Translations under genes and position numbers: made by a program
Shown: one piece after another, positions 46,296-60,233 of the stretch
How positions within the stretch are numbered: the first letter of the stretch is position 1
Layout of the letters: each line of letters opens with the position of its first letter
The notes under the pieces: model-generated
Database searches by the model: none
The model's input: only the letters and a program-made list of their open reading frames with translations
Told to the model about the DNA's origin: nothing
Assembly (NCBI GenBank): GCA_009599575.1
Contig: VWND01000005.1
Span: forward strand, 372,001 to 436,000
Source of the DNA: Blumeriella jaapii
Taxonomy: Eukaryota; Ascomycota; Leotiomycetes; Helotiales; Drepanopezizaceae
Reading direction: 5' to 3'
DNA length: 64,000 nt

Positions 46296-48207
46296 TCAAC
46301 CAGCATGTTCTACAATCTCGCTCACGACCTTGCCATCTTCGGTAATATACGTCCTTAGCTGCTCTGGCAGGGGAACCTCCTTGAAATCGTCGTCCTCCTC
46401 TCCATTATTGATATTAAGGTTAACACCCGAACACTTGCTCGCAAACACCTCGGTCTGCATGCTCTCCTTGCTCAGATAGATCTGAGCACCATCCACGGAA
46501 TCCAGGAGAATGGTTGGGAGAACGCCAAGGACTTGCATGGCGAAGTTTGCGGATTTGATGACATCGACTGACGAGACTAGCGAGTCAATGATAAGAGAGA
46601 GACGTGGAGAATTGTCGATCGAGATGGCGTTTGCTTTGCCCTTGACCATGATAGTAGTCTTATTGCAGCGGCTGATCAGGATGGAGTGTGATATAGACGC
46701 CTCAATCTCAACAGGTGATGATTCATTGTCAAAGTTTTCCTTTATGCTTGTTAGCATCGTCCAGGCCACCTCAAGCTCGTCAAAACTCACAATGATCCAC
46801 TTGTTACCATCAAGCCTCTTGACAGGAGGCTTCTTGGTCCGCATGCTTTCAGGCTTGGGCTTTTTGCCAGGCGCAGGGCTCTTTCCACGGTTCGAGGAAA
46901 GACTCGACCTACTATCGCTTCGTTGGGGTACTGTGGCTCCGGCTCGCAACGATGGGTTCTTGTGCGTCATTTGATCCGCGTTAACCTTACGAAGACCCTT
47001 CGTAACATCGGCCCCCTTGTTCAAATCATTGAAAACAGCGTCGAGACCCGCGCCGGCTCCAGCTCCTGAAGGCGCTGGTGGAGGGGGTGGTCCATCGAAC
47101 TTGATAGGCGGTGGAGCGGGTCCAGGAGGTGGTGGAGGAGGGGGAGGAGGGGGTCCGCCTGCACTTGCTGCTGGGTGAGGGGCTGAAGGTGTTGATTGGC
47201 TTTTTTCTACAGCAGTGATTGCATCTTCTGCAGAAACGCCATTTGCGTTCCAAAGCACACCTGTAGGGAAAGTTCGTTGGACATACTCAGTCAACTCCTT
47301 GAAGACTTGATAGTAGGATTGTATCCACTCGACTTGCTTCTGATCCCTATTACAAGTCAGCTATTACCGTCACCCCGACTTTGCATCCTTACTTTTCCTT
47401 GAACTCCTTCAGCACCCGGTTGCCCCAGTACTGTGCGGCTCCTAACGATTCTTCGACGTGCTTGTGTGGTTTTGGCTCGACGGTGACCCACGCAAGAACA
47501 CCAATACTCTCGGAAACGGCACTGAGCTGATTGAAGACAGACGAGCCGCGATTGGCATCCCGGATATCGCTCACGGCTGTAATGGATTCCTGCAATGGCT
47601 TCAAGAGCGCCATGAACACTGGCTTGCTCATATCGGGCTTCTTCGCTTTCGTCGTAATGAGAATGAACCTTCGTTGACCAGCAAATGCCCGCAGTACACT
47701 CGATGCCTGTCCCACTGTCAATCCACTACCCGGGATCTTCTGCCATGGTCCCTACCTGCTCGGCAACCGGGCCCCCAATCTCATCACCATCACTCAGGTT
47801 CACGAACTTCTGGACCGGCCCAGCAATGAAAGAGTCAAAGTCCTCGACGGATTCAGGGAGGATTTCGACCACAGGCTTGGGCTCTGCTACTTTCATAGCC
47901 GGCGGCATGGGGAGAGGACCGGTCGGGGCGGGCGCAGGAGCTCCGCTAATGTTGGGTAGCTCAATGGACGAGGCTGCCATGTCCTCGAGTCTGGACGTGG
48001 CAGCTTCGAGCCTGCGCAGAACGTTTGTCAGATGCGTTCTTTGGACAGTCGGCATGAAGTTGTCGCCCATGATTGCGGCTCGACGACCGAAAAAGAGGGG
48101 AGGTGAGCCTGTGCAGAAGGAGAGAGGGAAGGAAACAAGAAACAAAGGAAGGTAGCACGGCACCGTTTGATAAGAGTAGTCAGATTATGCATGTTGTTGG
48201 CCGCCAT
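46296..48207 (-). CDS. SRV2: Adenylyl cyclase-associated protein (CAP/SRV2)
   Basis: Actin-monomer recycling protein that also binds adenylyl cyclase. Exons 48207-48164, 48011-47756, 47706-47393 and 47346-46296 give 554 aa. Exon 1 (MAANNMHNLTTLIKR) joins LEAATSRLEDMA to form the N-terminal cyclase-binding helix. A helical folded domain follows (VAEQ|ASSVLRAFAGQRRFILITTKAKKP, DQKQVEWIQSYYQVF). Then come a proline run (PPPPPPPPPP), a second PP block and a WH2-like LRKVNADQMTHKNPSLR. The C-terminal beta-helical CARP domain runs from GNKWIIVSFDELEVAW to the end with NKTTIMVKGKANAI. The first intron is 152 bp; the others are 49 and 46 bp. It is divergent from the MAK32-like gene over 357 bp. Confidence 0.96.
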
Positions 48208-48564
48208 GGTGCTGGTTTCTGGTGACGGGCGGGCTGGAGAAAGATGAGGAATATCGTGATAGTCCGATGAAGCTGCGCTGGCGGTGGTAGTTATACAGAA
48301 GATGAAAGAAAACGAAAGGACGACTCGAGATCAAGGATAGTCAGTCGGCCAGTCGGTCGGTTGGTCAGTCGGTTAGTCTGCGTATGGCGATTCTACTGTA
48401 AGCTGTCAGTTGTAAGAAAGTTGTACAGTACTGTAAGTTGTTTGAAATTCCGAAGCCTTGCGGTGCTCTTGTCTTGGCGTGCAGAACGAGGCTAAGGCCT
48501 TGGCCCGAGACCGTCCCAAAGCCTCTTGAACAAGACAACCACACTAGAGAGAGCAAGCAACCTC
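48208..48564. promoter_or_regulatory. Divergent promoter region CAP/MAK32-like
   Basis: Shared 357-bp upstream region with a CAGTCGGTCGGTTGGTCAG short repeat at about 48345-48370 and a GTACAGTACTGTA word at 48423-48435. Confidence 0.5.
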
Positions 48565-50503
48565 ATGGGGGACGACGAGGAGGTGTCTCCTACCCAGGAG
48601 ATAGACTTCTGCACTCTCGGCATGTTCATCATAGGTGAGCTGAAGTACATCTCCTCCGAAGTATGTTCCCGCGTTTTGTTGTTTACTATCAAGCATTGCC
48701 AATGAAAGAGAGGCTCTGCTGTGACCTGAGCATGACTACTCTGTCTGCTGAGCAAGTGCTTGGCTCGACCTTCTGGATTTTCTTTTTTTCTCCTCTTCGT
48801 CACTTGTTACTTTCGTGGTTGCTTTGCTGGGTAGTCAAAAGTTCCCAAGCTGTCCGATTGCAAGAGGAGGAAGCAAAGGTCAACGACGGCTTCAGTTGCT
48901 TGTGTACCTGTATATGTTCTGAGTTTTATGCTACAAGTTTGAAGAGATGACTTCAATTCAGGTGCCGAGTTTGTCCTTCTCCTCCTGTGAAGAAGTGGCG
49001 ATTTACACTTTCGTCTCATGCTATCCTGCAGCCATCCGCGCTGGAGTTCTGACTTTTGGACAACAGACGAGATACACTATCTTCCTCCAAAACCACCTGT
49101 ATTCAACGTTCTCGGCGGAGCAGGATCTTTCTCAGCTCTAGGTGCAAGATTGTTCTCGCCTTCTCCTTCGTCACGAACGATTGCCTGGATAGTTGACAAG
49201 GGGTCTGATTTTCCACCAACTCTCGCCAGTCAGATCACGTCTTGGGAGACGTCTTGTCTACTTCGTGAGGATGATACACGACTAACGTAAGCTGTACCCG
49301 TTCTTCATCTTCAGTTCTGGTGGAGAAGCATCTGCTTGCTTGCTCTGTACCACTGTTCTCAGAACTGCCTTCAAGCTAACATGTCTAGTACTCGCGGCTG
49401 GAACGGTTACGACGAAGCCCAAAACCGCGCCTTTAAATACACAACCCCCAAACTCCGCTTAACAACAGACCACCTAACTCCCGCCCTCCTATTCTCGAAG
49501 TCCTTCCACTGTACGTAACTATGGAACGCATTTTCTCCTATCATGCATACCTCAAATCACCACCACGCTGCTTTCCCAATCAGGCAATCACTGACTTGTT
49601 GCCGATATGTAGTGATTTGCTCGCCCACGCGCTGCATCGAGTTGGTAACTACCCTTCTCCGGGCCCGGAAATCTATCAACCCCAATGCTGACAAGCCAAT
49701 ATGTACGTCCCATGTTTCGAAGCATCACCTAATCTCCAACTATCACAGCTGAAGACTTTCTGCCCCCACAAACACCAACTCTAACCCTCGGTCCAGTCAT
49801 CTGGGAGCCCGTCCCAGACCTCTGCCTCCCAAGCGAACTCCTCAACTGCACCAACGCCCTGCCTTACATCGACATCTGCTCGCCCAACGCCCACGAGCTC
49901 GCCGGCTTCATGGGCGACTCCGAGCTCGACCCGCGCACGAACGAGGTCTCCAAGCTCTGGGTCGAGCGCGCCTGCGAGCAGCTCCTCGGCAGCATGGCCC
50001 TGCAGTCCTACGCCCTCGTGATCCGCTGCGGCGCCCAAGGCTGCTACGTGGCTCAGAACGGCGGCGGCCGGCCCAGCAAGACCCGAGAGCGCAACGGCAA
50101 GCGCCGGCCCAGGAACCACGCCCGCGGCGGCCTGACGCCCGACACGGACATGACGGCGCTCTTCGCTGGCCTGCTAGACACCAACAACGAGCTCATCCGC
50201 GAGCAGGAGGAGGAGGAGCCGGATCCTGGCGTCGAGAAGTGGCTGCCGGCTTACTTCACGGAGGCGCAGGCGGAGAGGGTCGTGGATCCGACGGGTGGCG
50301 GGAATGGCTTCTTGGGCGGCCTGGCTGTCGCTCTGGCCAGGGGCAAGGGCGTTGTAGAGGCTGCTGGCTGGGGGAGTGTTGCGGCGAGCTTTATGATTGA
50401 GCAGGTTGGTGTGCCTGTCCTTGGAAAGAATGAGGACGGGGATGAGACGTGGAATGGGTCTCGGGTTGAGGAGAGGTTGGAGGAGTACATGAAGATGTGT
50501 TGA
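48565..50503 (+). CDS. PfkB-family protein, MAK32-like
   Basis: Ribokinase-fold protein resembling yeast Mak32. Exons 48565-48634, 49067-49286, 49389-49510, 49613-49702 and 49749-50503 give 418 aa. Visible family blocks are FCTLGMFII|DEIHYLPPKPPVFNVLGGAG, IAWIVDKGSDFP, TRGWNGYDEAQNRAFKYTTPKLRL, CSPTRCIELV, VIWEPVPDLC and CSPNAHELAGFMG. The usual PfkB anion-hole/catalytic block GAGD reads GGGNGFLGG here: Asn replaces the catalytic Asp, so sugar-kinase activity is doubtful. Intron 1 is 432 bp, far longer than others in the window. The start ATG lies 5' of an acidic MGDDEEVSP leader. Confidence 0.87.
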
Positions 50504-50746
50504 GCGCGGACGTTCAGATGTGGATGTCGATTGTCATGCCTGGTTTCGAAAAGTTGGCGTAGGTTTAGACGGCTGGGAAACGATCGAGACGCAAGTAATG
50601 ACAATAGATCATTTTAATTTCTATTTGTTCCGGGCACGTATGTCTCATTACAACGTGGTACAGCGAACGCCAGCCAATGCTTGCTCATTTCAGGCACTAC
50701 CAGAACGCCCACCGATCCTACCAAACCGAACCTCAAACATCCAAGT

Positions 50747-50782
<36 letters not shown>

Positions 50783-50798
50783 CTTATTCGAAGAACAT
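50504..50798. other. 3' flank with C33 tract
   Basis: Spacer between the convergent MAK32-like and MCM3 genes, dominated by the 33-base C run. Confidence 0.6.
50748..50780. repeat. Poly-C tract (C33)
   Basis: Thirty-three consecutive C on the plus strand, starting 19 bp past the MCM3 stop. In the MCM3 transcript it would be a G33 run in the 3' UTR. Confidence 0.9.
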
Positions 50799-53590
<2,792 letters not shown>

Positions 53591-54093
53591 AGCTGAGATG
53601 AGGCTCAAGAGCGAGGTCGATGTGGTGGATGTGATGGATGTGATGGGTGTGTGATGCCTGTGTTGTCTTGGTCGGGCTGAGAAGTTTTGAAGGGGGGGCT
53701 TTTGCGTCGCGTCCCGTCGCGTCAAGAGCGTCGCCGGGTAAAGTACTGCTAAAGAGGTTGCATTAGCGTCTTGGCATAACAACGGTCTATCCTCCCTGTA
53801 AATTTGTACTGAACTGTATCTGCACCTCTACATACAGTACAGTACTACTCCATCGATTTTCTACCCATGTGTACATCGTATGTACTGTAGGTACCAAGTA
53901 CTGTACATACAGTACTTTGGGTACTTAGTACTCAGTACATGAGGTAGGTATGCAACACAGGTATCCAGAGTTATTCTGATGTACACCTCGATACCATTGG
54001 ACACAGGTACAGTACAGGACAGGACAAAGGAATGGTTTGTCTTCTAGCCTGAGGCCACCACTTTTCCGATACAACAGAAACCTTTTCATTTAC
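53591..54093. promoter_or_regulatory. Divergent region MCM3/MAD1 with palindromic-word cluster
   Basis: 503 bp between two divergent cell-cycle genes. About 53806-53945 contains at least eight TACAGTAC/GTACTGTAC/AGTACT words and a GTAGGTACC motif. No MluI-type ACGCGT box is seen near either start; an ACGCGT lies inside MAD1 coding sequence near 54125. Confidence 0.5.
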
Positions 54094-56503
54094 ATGGAAA
54101 ACCTATCGACAACCACAGCGCGTCACGCGTCCACGAACTCGGAAATGAAGGCGCACACGCCGGGCGGGATGGAGGGTCCTGCGAGACGCCGCAGCTCGAT
54201 CACCTCGAATCATAGGATGAGCATGGGAAGTGGTCTTCCTCTCGGCGCGTCGAGGGTGAGTTGCTTGACTGGAAGAGGCTTTGTTGAAAGCGTCGGTGCT
54301 GATGCTCTTGAACCAGATTGCCCAGGCACGCGCGAAAACCACGCAGCCTGCCTATGACTTCCTCACCGGTGCAGAGTCCACTTCGAGGCCACCGTCCAGA
54401 GGAGCTGGATTCAGACAATCACTCCGTGCGCCTTCTGGAGAAGTGCCTCGAAATGATGAAACAGAGGCTGAGGCAGAGAGGAGACGGGAGATAGAGGAGT
54501 TGAAGGCTGAAGTCAAGACTTTGAGATACACCATCGACCACCATCGACAGGAAGAGGAAGTCAATAAACTACGCCATGAGAGTGAGGTCAGAGACGCGAA
54601 GAGGAGGGGCGAGGAGGACTTCAAGAAGATGCAGGCTGCAGATGCGGAGAAAAACAAGGCCACGCGGCGATACGAATCTCTGTTGAAGGAGATGACCGAG
54701 ATCCGGGATGCCGCGAGCAATGAGAAGGCTGCTCTGGAGAGGCGAGTGCGAGAAGTGGAGGAGAGTAAGCGAATTTTGGAGGAGGAGGTCGAGGACTCGA
54801 AATTCGAGCGGGAGGAGACTATGCGAAACATGGAGAGAAAGATGGCAGAGCTTGAGACCCGGAATGAGACCTTGCAACAGGCAGTCGAGGACCTGCAGCA
54901 AGATTCGGACCGCAGAGAGATTCTGCTACAGGAGACGCAACAGCGGCTGGCGGGAAAAGAGACTGCATGCGGATCGTTGGAGGCTGACGTTCTACGGCTG
55001 AAAGCACAAACTGGCGATGTGGAGACCTTGGGTGTCATCAAGAGGGAGCTCGGCGAGCAGGTTGCACATATCCGGAAGCTAGAGGCTACCAACCGCGAAC
55101 AAGCGACGGACTTGAAGCATTATAAGAGGCTTCATAAGAGCGTCGAGGTTGTTGAAGAGGAGAAGCGGTCTCTACAAAGACGTCTTGAGGCTATGGAGGG
55201 TCTGGAAAATGACCTCAATGAAGCCAGGATACAAAGACAAAGATTGGAGGATGAGCGCCTGGCATGGACAGCATATCTTCAAAGCCAAGATAGCGCTGAT
55301 GGCCAACTTGAGTTCGACTCTCCAGAAGCATTGGCCAGGGCACTTGTCGAAGAGCGCCTGAACACAGCTCTGCTGATCGAGAGACTTGGCGGGTTGGAGC
55401 CGGAGCTATCAGCGAAGGACAGTAACATCCAAACTCTCGAATCGGAAAAGTCCAAACTGATCGAGCAAATTGAAAAGCTCAAGTCGGCTGGATCAACCGG
55501 AGGAAACGGTCCAAGCGGAAACAGCAAGCTTCAACTCCGTCTCGAGAGACAACGGACTTTGGCAATTAAAGAAGCAGAATACCTCCGAGCCCAACTAAAA
55601 ACTTACGACGCAGAAGACACGACATTCCAGCCCGAAAGCGTGGACGCGGCCAAAGCCCAACGCATTCAGGAACTCGAAGACATGGTCGAGAAATACCGGC
55701 AAGAAGTCGAGAATCTCAATGCCGAACTTTCTACCAAAGAAATGCCACCACCCCCCCTCGCCTCTCCAACAGGCACCAAACGCCGCCGTGATTCTACCGA
55801 AGAGAGTGAGCAACTAGGCCAACTTTCACGCAAAAACCGCAAACTCCAAGACGACCTCTCCACGCACCAAACGACCGTCAAGCTGTTGCAAAAGGAACTC
55901 TCGGTCGCCCGAGAACGTCTAGAAGCTCTCGCCGAGCAGAGCAAAACCCGCGTGCTTTCCCTCCGCTCAAATCCCACCTCCGACTTCGAAGCCATCAAGA
56001 TGAGCACCCTCAAGACCCTCCGCGAGGAAAACACAGACCTCCTCTCCCAACTCCGCACCTCTAATCCCATCCCCCACTCCGTTCCCCTCTCGACCCTCGA
56101 ATCGGCCGAAGGCCGCGTAACAGCCGCCGAGCTGGCTCTCGCGTCCGAGAAGAAACGGAACGACCGGCTTATGCAGGTCTGGAGCGCCAAGTCCATGGAG
56201 TTTCGCCAGCTGGTCATCTCTCTGCTCGGTTGGGACGTCAAGTTCATGAAGGATGGGAAGACGCGCGTCACGTCTTTCTTCTACCCGAGCCAGGGAGAGG
56301 ACGAGAACAGCATCGTGTTTGACGGAGAGAAGGGCACCATGAAGATCAGCGGAGGCCCGCAGAGCGCGTTCGCCGTGAAGATCGGCGAGAGCATTAAGTT
56401 CTGGGTCAAGGAGAGGGGCAGCATCCCGTGTTTCTTGGCGGCGCTGACGCTGGAGTTTTACGAGGAGAAGGCGAGGGAGGACACGATGAGGATCGATGTC
56501 TAA
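54094..56503 (+). CDS. MAD1: Spindle assembly checkpoint protein MAD1
   Basis: Kinetochore-bound coiled-coil scaffold that converts Mad2. Exons 54094-54255 and 54317-56503 give 782 aa. The ATG at 54094 opens a basic, Ser/Thr-rich head. The 61-bp intron (GTGAGT...CCAG) joins GASR to IAQARAKTTQ; the open frame before the acceptor is not used. Residues ~95-690 are almost continuous heptad coiled coil with a break near 500-530 (Pro/Thr-rich). The Mad2-interaction motif RVLSLRSNP is at about 599-607. The C-terminal globular domain has LLGWDVKFMKDGKTRVTS and KFWVKERGSIPCFLAALTLEFYEE. It is convergent with BIR1. Confidence 0.95.
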
Positions 56504-57426
56504 GCTGCGTCGACTAACGTCAGAGAACTGAAACTATCAGCAACGAGTGTACATATATGCCTGGGGCTACGTGCAAAGATGTACCGTCGTGTGCTTTGAG
56601 GCCGAAGGGGGCGTTGGGCGTATCTAGGCAAGGCGCTGCCGGAGTTGCATACAGATATCAGGTGCCTTCAGCCAGCCAGGGCATTTTCACGCACTGCAAT
56701 GAACGAACTTAATAATCGAACTCCCGAACAGCGAGCCAAAGTGCGTATGTATGTGTGCCCATACACATATCCATCCGTCCATCCAGTGAACGAGTCGCTG
56801 CTGTGAGGAATGGTCGACCATCCGCTCCTTGGAGAGCAATACTTAAATAAATAGGTCATGATGCATGTCTTCCACGGACTCTTTGATGGATCTCAGTACA
56901 GTACTAACATCACCCACTCACTATCATATCTTGGCCTGAACACACAATTCTGATTTTTTCCAAGAAAAAAGAAAACTTGACGGTTCCCACCGGCATCCGA
57001 GCCCGGCTACCGTCGTCAGCCTTAGAGCTTGTACACGGATAGCAGTCGGTATCTGCGGCGATTGCGCAGGAGAAGAAGGCAAACGATGAGAGATGAATGA
57101 ATGGGTATCCGATTGATGTTGACGAAGAAGCAGGAAAAACATGACTTCGTAGAATAGGCCAAGGCTGTATTGTATGTATATGCACCTCAACAGAGCGGCG
57201 TGATCAGATGTCTGGAACGAAGAAAGATCCCCGCTACTTGGAGATCAAGAGGAGCATCGATTTCATAGCCTTTTGACTTGACAATTGCAACAAACGACTC
57301 AATCCCAACAGCGCAGACGAGGCAAAAAACGAACTTCACAGTCCCGCAACGCCGGTTTTCATAGATTCGTTCCCATTCCATTCATTCAGCGACATCGTGT
57401 CCTCATAACGCTCCCCCAAACCGCCA
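56504..57426. other. Intergenic between convergent MAD1 and BIR1
   Basis: No supported gene. CAGTACAGTACT word near 56889. Confidence 0.55.
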
Positions 57427-60233
57427 CTATTCCAAGCACTCCACCCCTTCCAAAGCCGCCATGGCTCTAGTCCCCTCGCGTTCGAAGAGGCCCACCATCC
57501 TCTCACACTCGCTCTTCAGCTTCTCTTCTGCCACGGCGGCATTATGCTTAATCCACTCTTCCACCGTCATCTTCTTCTCGGGGCTCGTCAGCTCCCCGTC
57601 CTTGATTTTCTGCACGGCGCCACCGAAGACATCGGTTACTGGCTTCTCTGCACATGGCGACTTCATGAAGATCGTGTCTATGTCGGCTGGAGACCAAGGC
57701 CGGTTGCTTTGAAGGCCTGCAATGACGTTACGCTTGGAAGGTGACATAGTAGGCGTTGCATCGGATAGAGGTATGCGTGGGCGTGCAGTGCTTGGAGTAC
57801 TTGTCCTCGGAGCAAGAGCCGAAGGTCTAGAGGAAGGAGGGTGGTTCTCGGCGTCTGAGGACTGAGGAGAAGGCGAGGGTGTCAGCTCCTTGGGCGGCTG
57901 GCTTGAAGAGTGAATCGGTGAAGTGGCTTGGGTCGGGGTAGCTTCGCGATAGATGGGTGTTTCTTCGAGTACCGAGTCTTCAGCTTCCGGAAGAATCTCT
58001 GGCTCTGGGGCCGATATCTTGCAAGGCCGACCTTTACCCACTGCTGCTTTCGATTTGGGTTGCTTGGGAGCCGGCAGATCTTCCACCCTCTCTGACTCAT
58101 CAACATGATGTTTTGGAGCAGGAGAATAGTAAATCTCTTCAACCACGCTGAATTCTTCCACGTGAATTATCCGCTTGCTCCTCGCCGACGGGACATCATC
58201 TTCGGGCTCCGCATTGTCAGCTGGTCCCTGAGATTTATGGACAATGTCCTCGATGTTCCTGCCCAGTGCCTTCTTGACACCTCTTCCCCCTTTCACCGTG
58301 CTGCCATGTCTATTTGAGCCACCACGAATGACTGTAGATTGGCTAGCCATGCTGGCCTCGGTCTCATTGCCAGATTCATCCACGTGATCGTCTGCGACAT
58401 CCTCCGCAGAAGAGGTACTAGACATCATAGATCTTTTCGTAGCTCTGCCCGATGCTTTCCTTGTTGCTTGACGAGTAGGAGCACGTTGCTTCTTGTCGTT
58501 GATCACAGGCGGGGAATGCTGCATCGAGATGCTGTCCTCAAGCTCGGCAACAAGCTGCTGGGATGCTTTCTCATCTTCACTCGCAGTCGATCTTTCTTCT
58601 CCAGCCCAACGTTCTGCATCGTCTTCCGCTTCAGCCGCATTTTCAGCCGCCTTCGCCTCGGCAGCTCGTTGTTTGGCAGAAATCTTGCGAGGCTGTTTTC
58701 CTTTGGCGCCCTTTGCTTTGGGCAAGGGCTTGGAGTTGGCTTCCATTGCTTCGAGCTCTGCGTCGAGAGCAGCGTCGTCAATTTCTACTGGGGCTGCATC
58801 GAACATTGAAAGCCCTCGAATGATTTTGCTGGCCCTTGTCTTTTTCGGAGGAGGCATGGCGAGTGACTCTGCCTCATCTTCAGTCACTTGCCGTTCAAGA
58901 TCAGCCTCCAGAGCCCTGTCAATCTCTTCGTCGTCCGGGACTGCTGCCCTCATTGGCGCAACAGATGCAGTTGAAGCCTTGCGGGAAGGTCTTCCTTTTC
59001 GGCCCCTGGGTTTGCCTGCTGGCGCCTCAACGACACTGAGGATGGAATCATCAACAGCGGTGCTTCCCCTCGTCCGAGTTGCCCGCCTTTTGGCTGGCGG
59101 CGGTAGAAGATCGACGGCTGGAACTTCCTCCAATCGCGCTTCCTCACTTTTACGCTTTCTTCCTCTAGCTGGTCTTGGTGCATCCTCCGTGTTTTCGTCT
59201 TCAGGTTCCATCATCTCAACCTCGGTAGGCTCGCCCTTTTTTGTCCTCGTCTTCCTCCCCTTTGTCGCTGGAGCCTTCTTGGCTTTTCCCATTTTCTTCG
59301 TTGTCGCGTTTGTAGCAGTCGTCAGGATGCTATCTTCGTCCTCTGCGGGGACATCTTCTGGTGCCTCAGAAGCAGCCGTAAATGCTGACTGCGTAGATAA
59401 CCGGGAGACTTTAGATGCTCTGTCTTTCTTCGACTTGGCTCGTTTTAGAGCTGGACCTCCGGTAGATTCCTTGACGAGAGTGAAGAAGGGGCAGTCTTGC
59501 GATCGACTAAAATGTTCCTCCCTGCCAACATTAGCAACGCGCTGAAGGTAAGCACGACCTTGAAACCCACAATGGCTTGTCGGAGTTTTCCCATCCATCT
59601 AGAGCAAGAGAACAATACGCGCAGGTCGCCATATCGTCGTATTCTGATGTTGGGGTATACTTCCAGCCCGCATCTACCATCTGATTCTGAGATTAGCATT
59701 GTGAAGAGCTACCAAGACACATAACCCACCTGCTTGACCTTGCATTTCCACCCTTTTTTGCTCTCGTGGGGCCATTTGTCTGCAAAGGTAGCCTTCCGCG
59801 CCTCAATCATCCTAGAGCTTAAAGGGTGTTCCTGGCTCAATTCCGCATCCTGCCTCTCGATGGCGGCAACGATGGCCCACCCACAATCCGGGGAGTGCTT
59901 CAAGTGCTCCGTCAATGGGTCATCACCCTCCTCCCATCCATCGAGAGCCTTGTGGCAGAGGAAACAAACAGTATTGTCTAAATTCGATGGTTGCGGGTGG
60001 TAGAAGAAGCCGGCTTGGGCAAGCTATACGCGTGTCAGAGAAGATCGCAGAGAAATTTGATGATTGCCACAAACCTCAACGCCCGAAAGGAATCTATGAG
60101 GCCATTTCACGGACTTTGCGCTTTTTGTACTCGCGTTTGAAGCCCTTCGTTTTGAGAGTGGCTGCGCTGTCTGGAACGACGCAACGCGCGCCTCGCACGC
60201 GAAGTACTCGTCTGCAACGTCTCCGATGGTCAT
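57427..60233 (-). CDS. BIR1: Survivin-like BIR-repeat protein BIR1
   Basis: Chromosomal passenger complex subunit guiding Aurora kinase to centromeres and spindle. Exons 60233-60075, 60023-59730, 59680-59571 and 59521-57427 splice in phase to 885 aa. Two BIR domains are complete once spliced: zinc ligands C73, C76, H93, C100 and C171, C174, H191, C198, each with LDGWE. The residue-20-50 lead-in has ASFQTAQPLSKRRASNAS, as in fungal BIR1. Residues ~215-820 are disordered, with repeated basic KKGRK/RGRKRK patches, acidic runs and many SP/TP sites. The C-terminal helix (TVEEWIKHNAAVAEEKLKSECERM) should bind the INCENP/borealin partners. Introns are 51, 49 and 49 bp. A further upstream exon cannot be excluded. 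Confidence 0.94.

Noticed and set aside
54352..55092. 246-codon minus-strand ORF opposite MAD1
   Set aside because: Antisense of coiled-coil codons (Glu/Lys/Arg read as Ser/Leu/Phe); MAD1 is secure on the other strand.
58493..59545. 350-codon plus-strand ORF opposite BIR1
   Set aside because: Antisense shadow of the Lys/Ala/Ser-rich BIR1 codons; Ser/Ala-rich reading without domain content.
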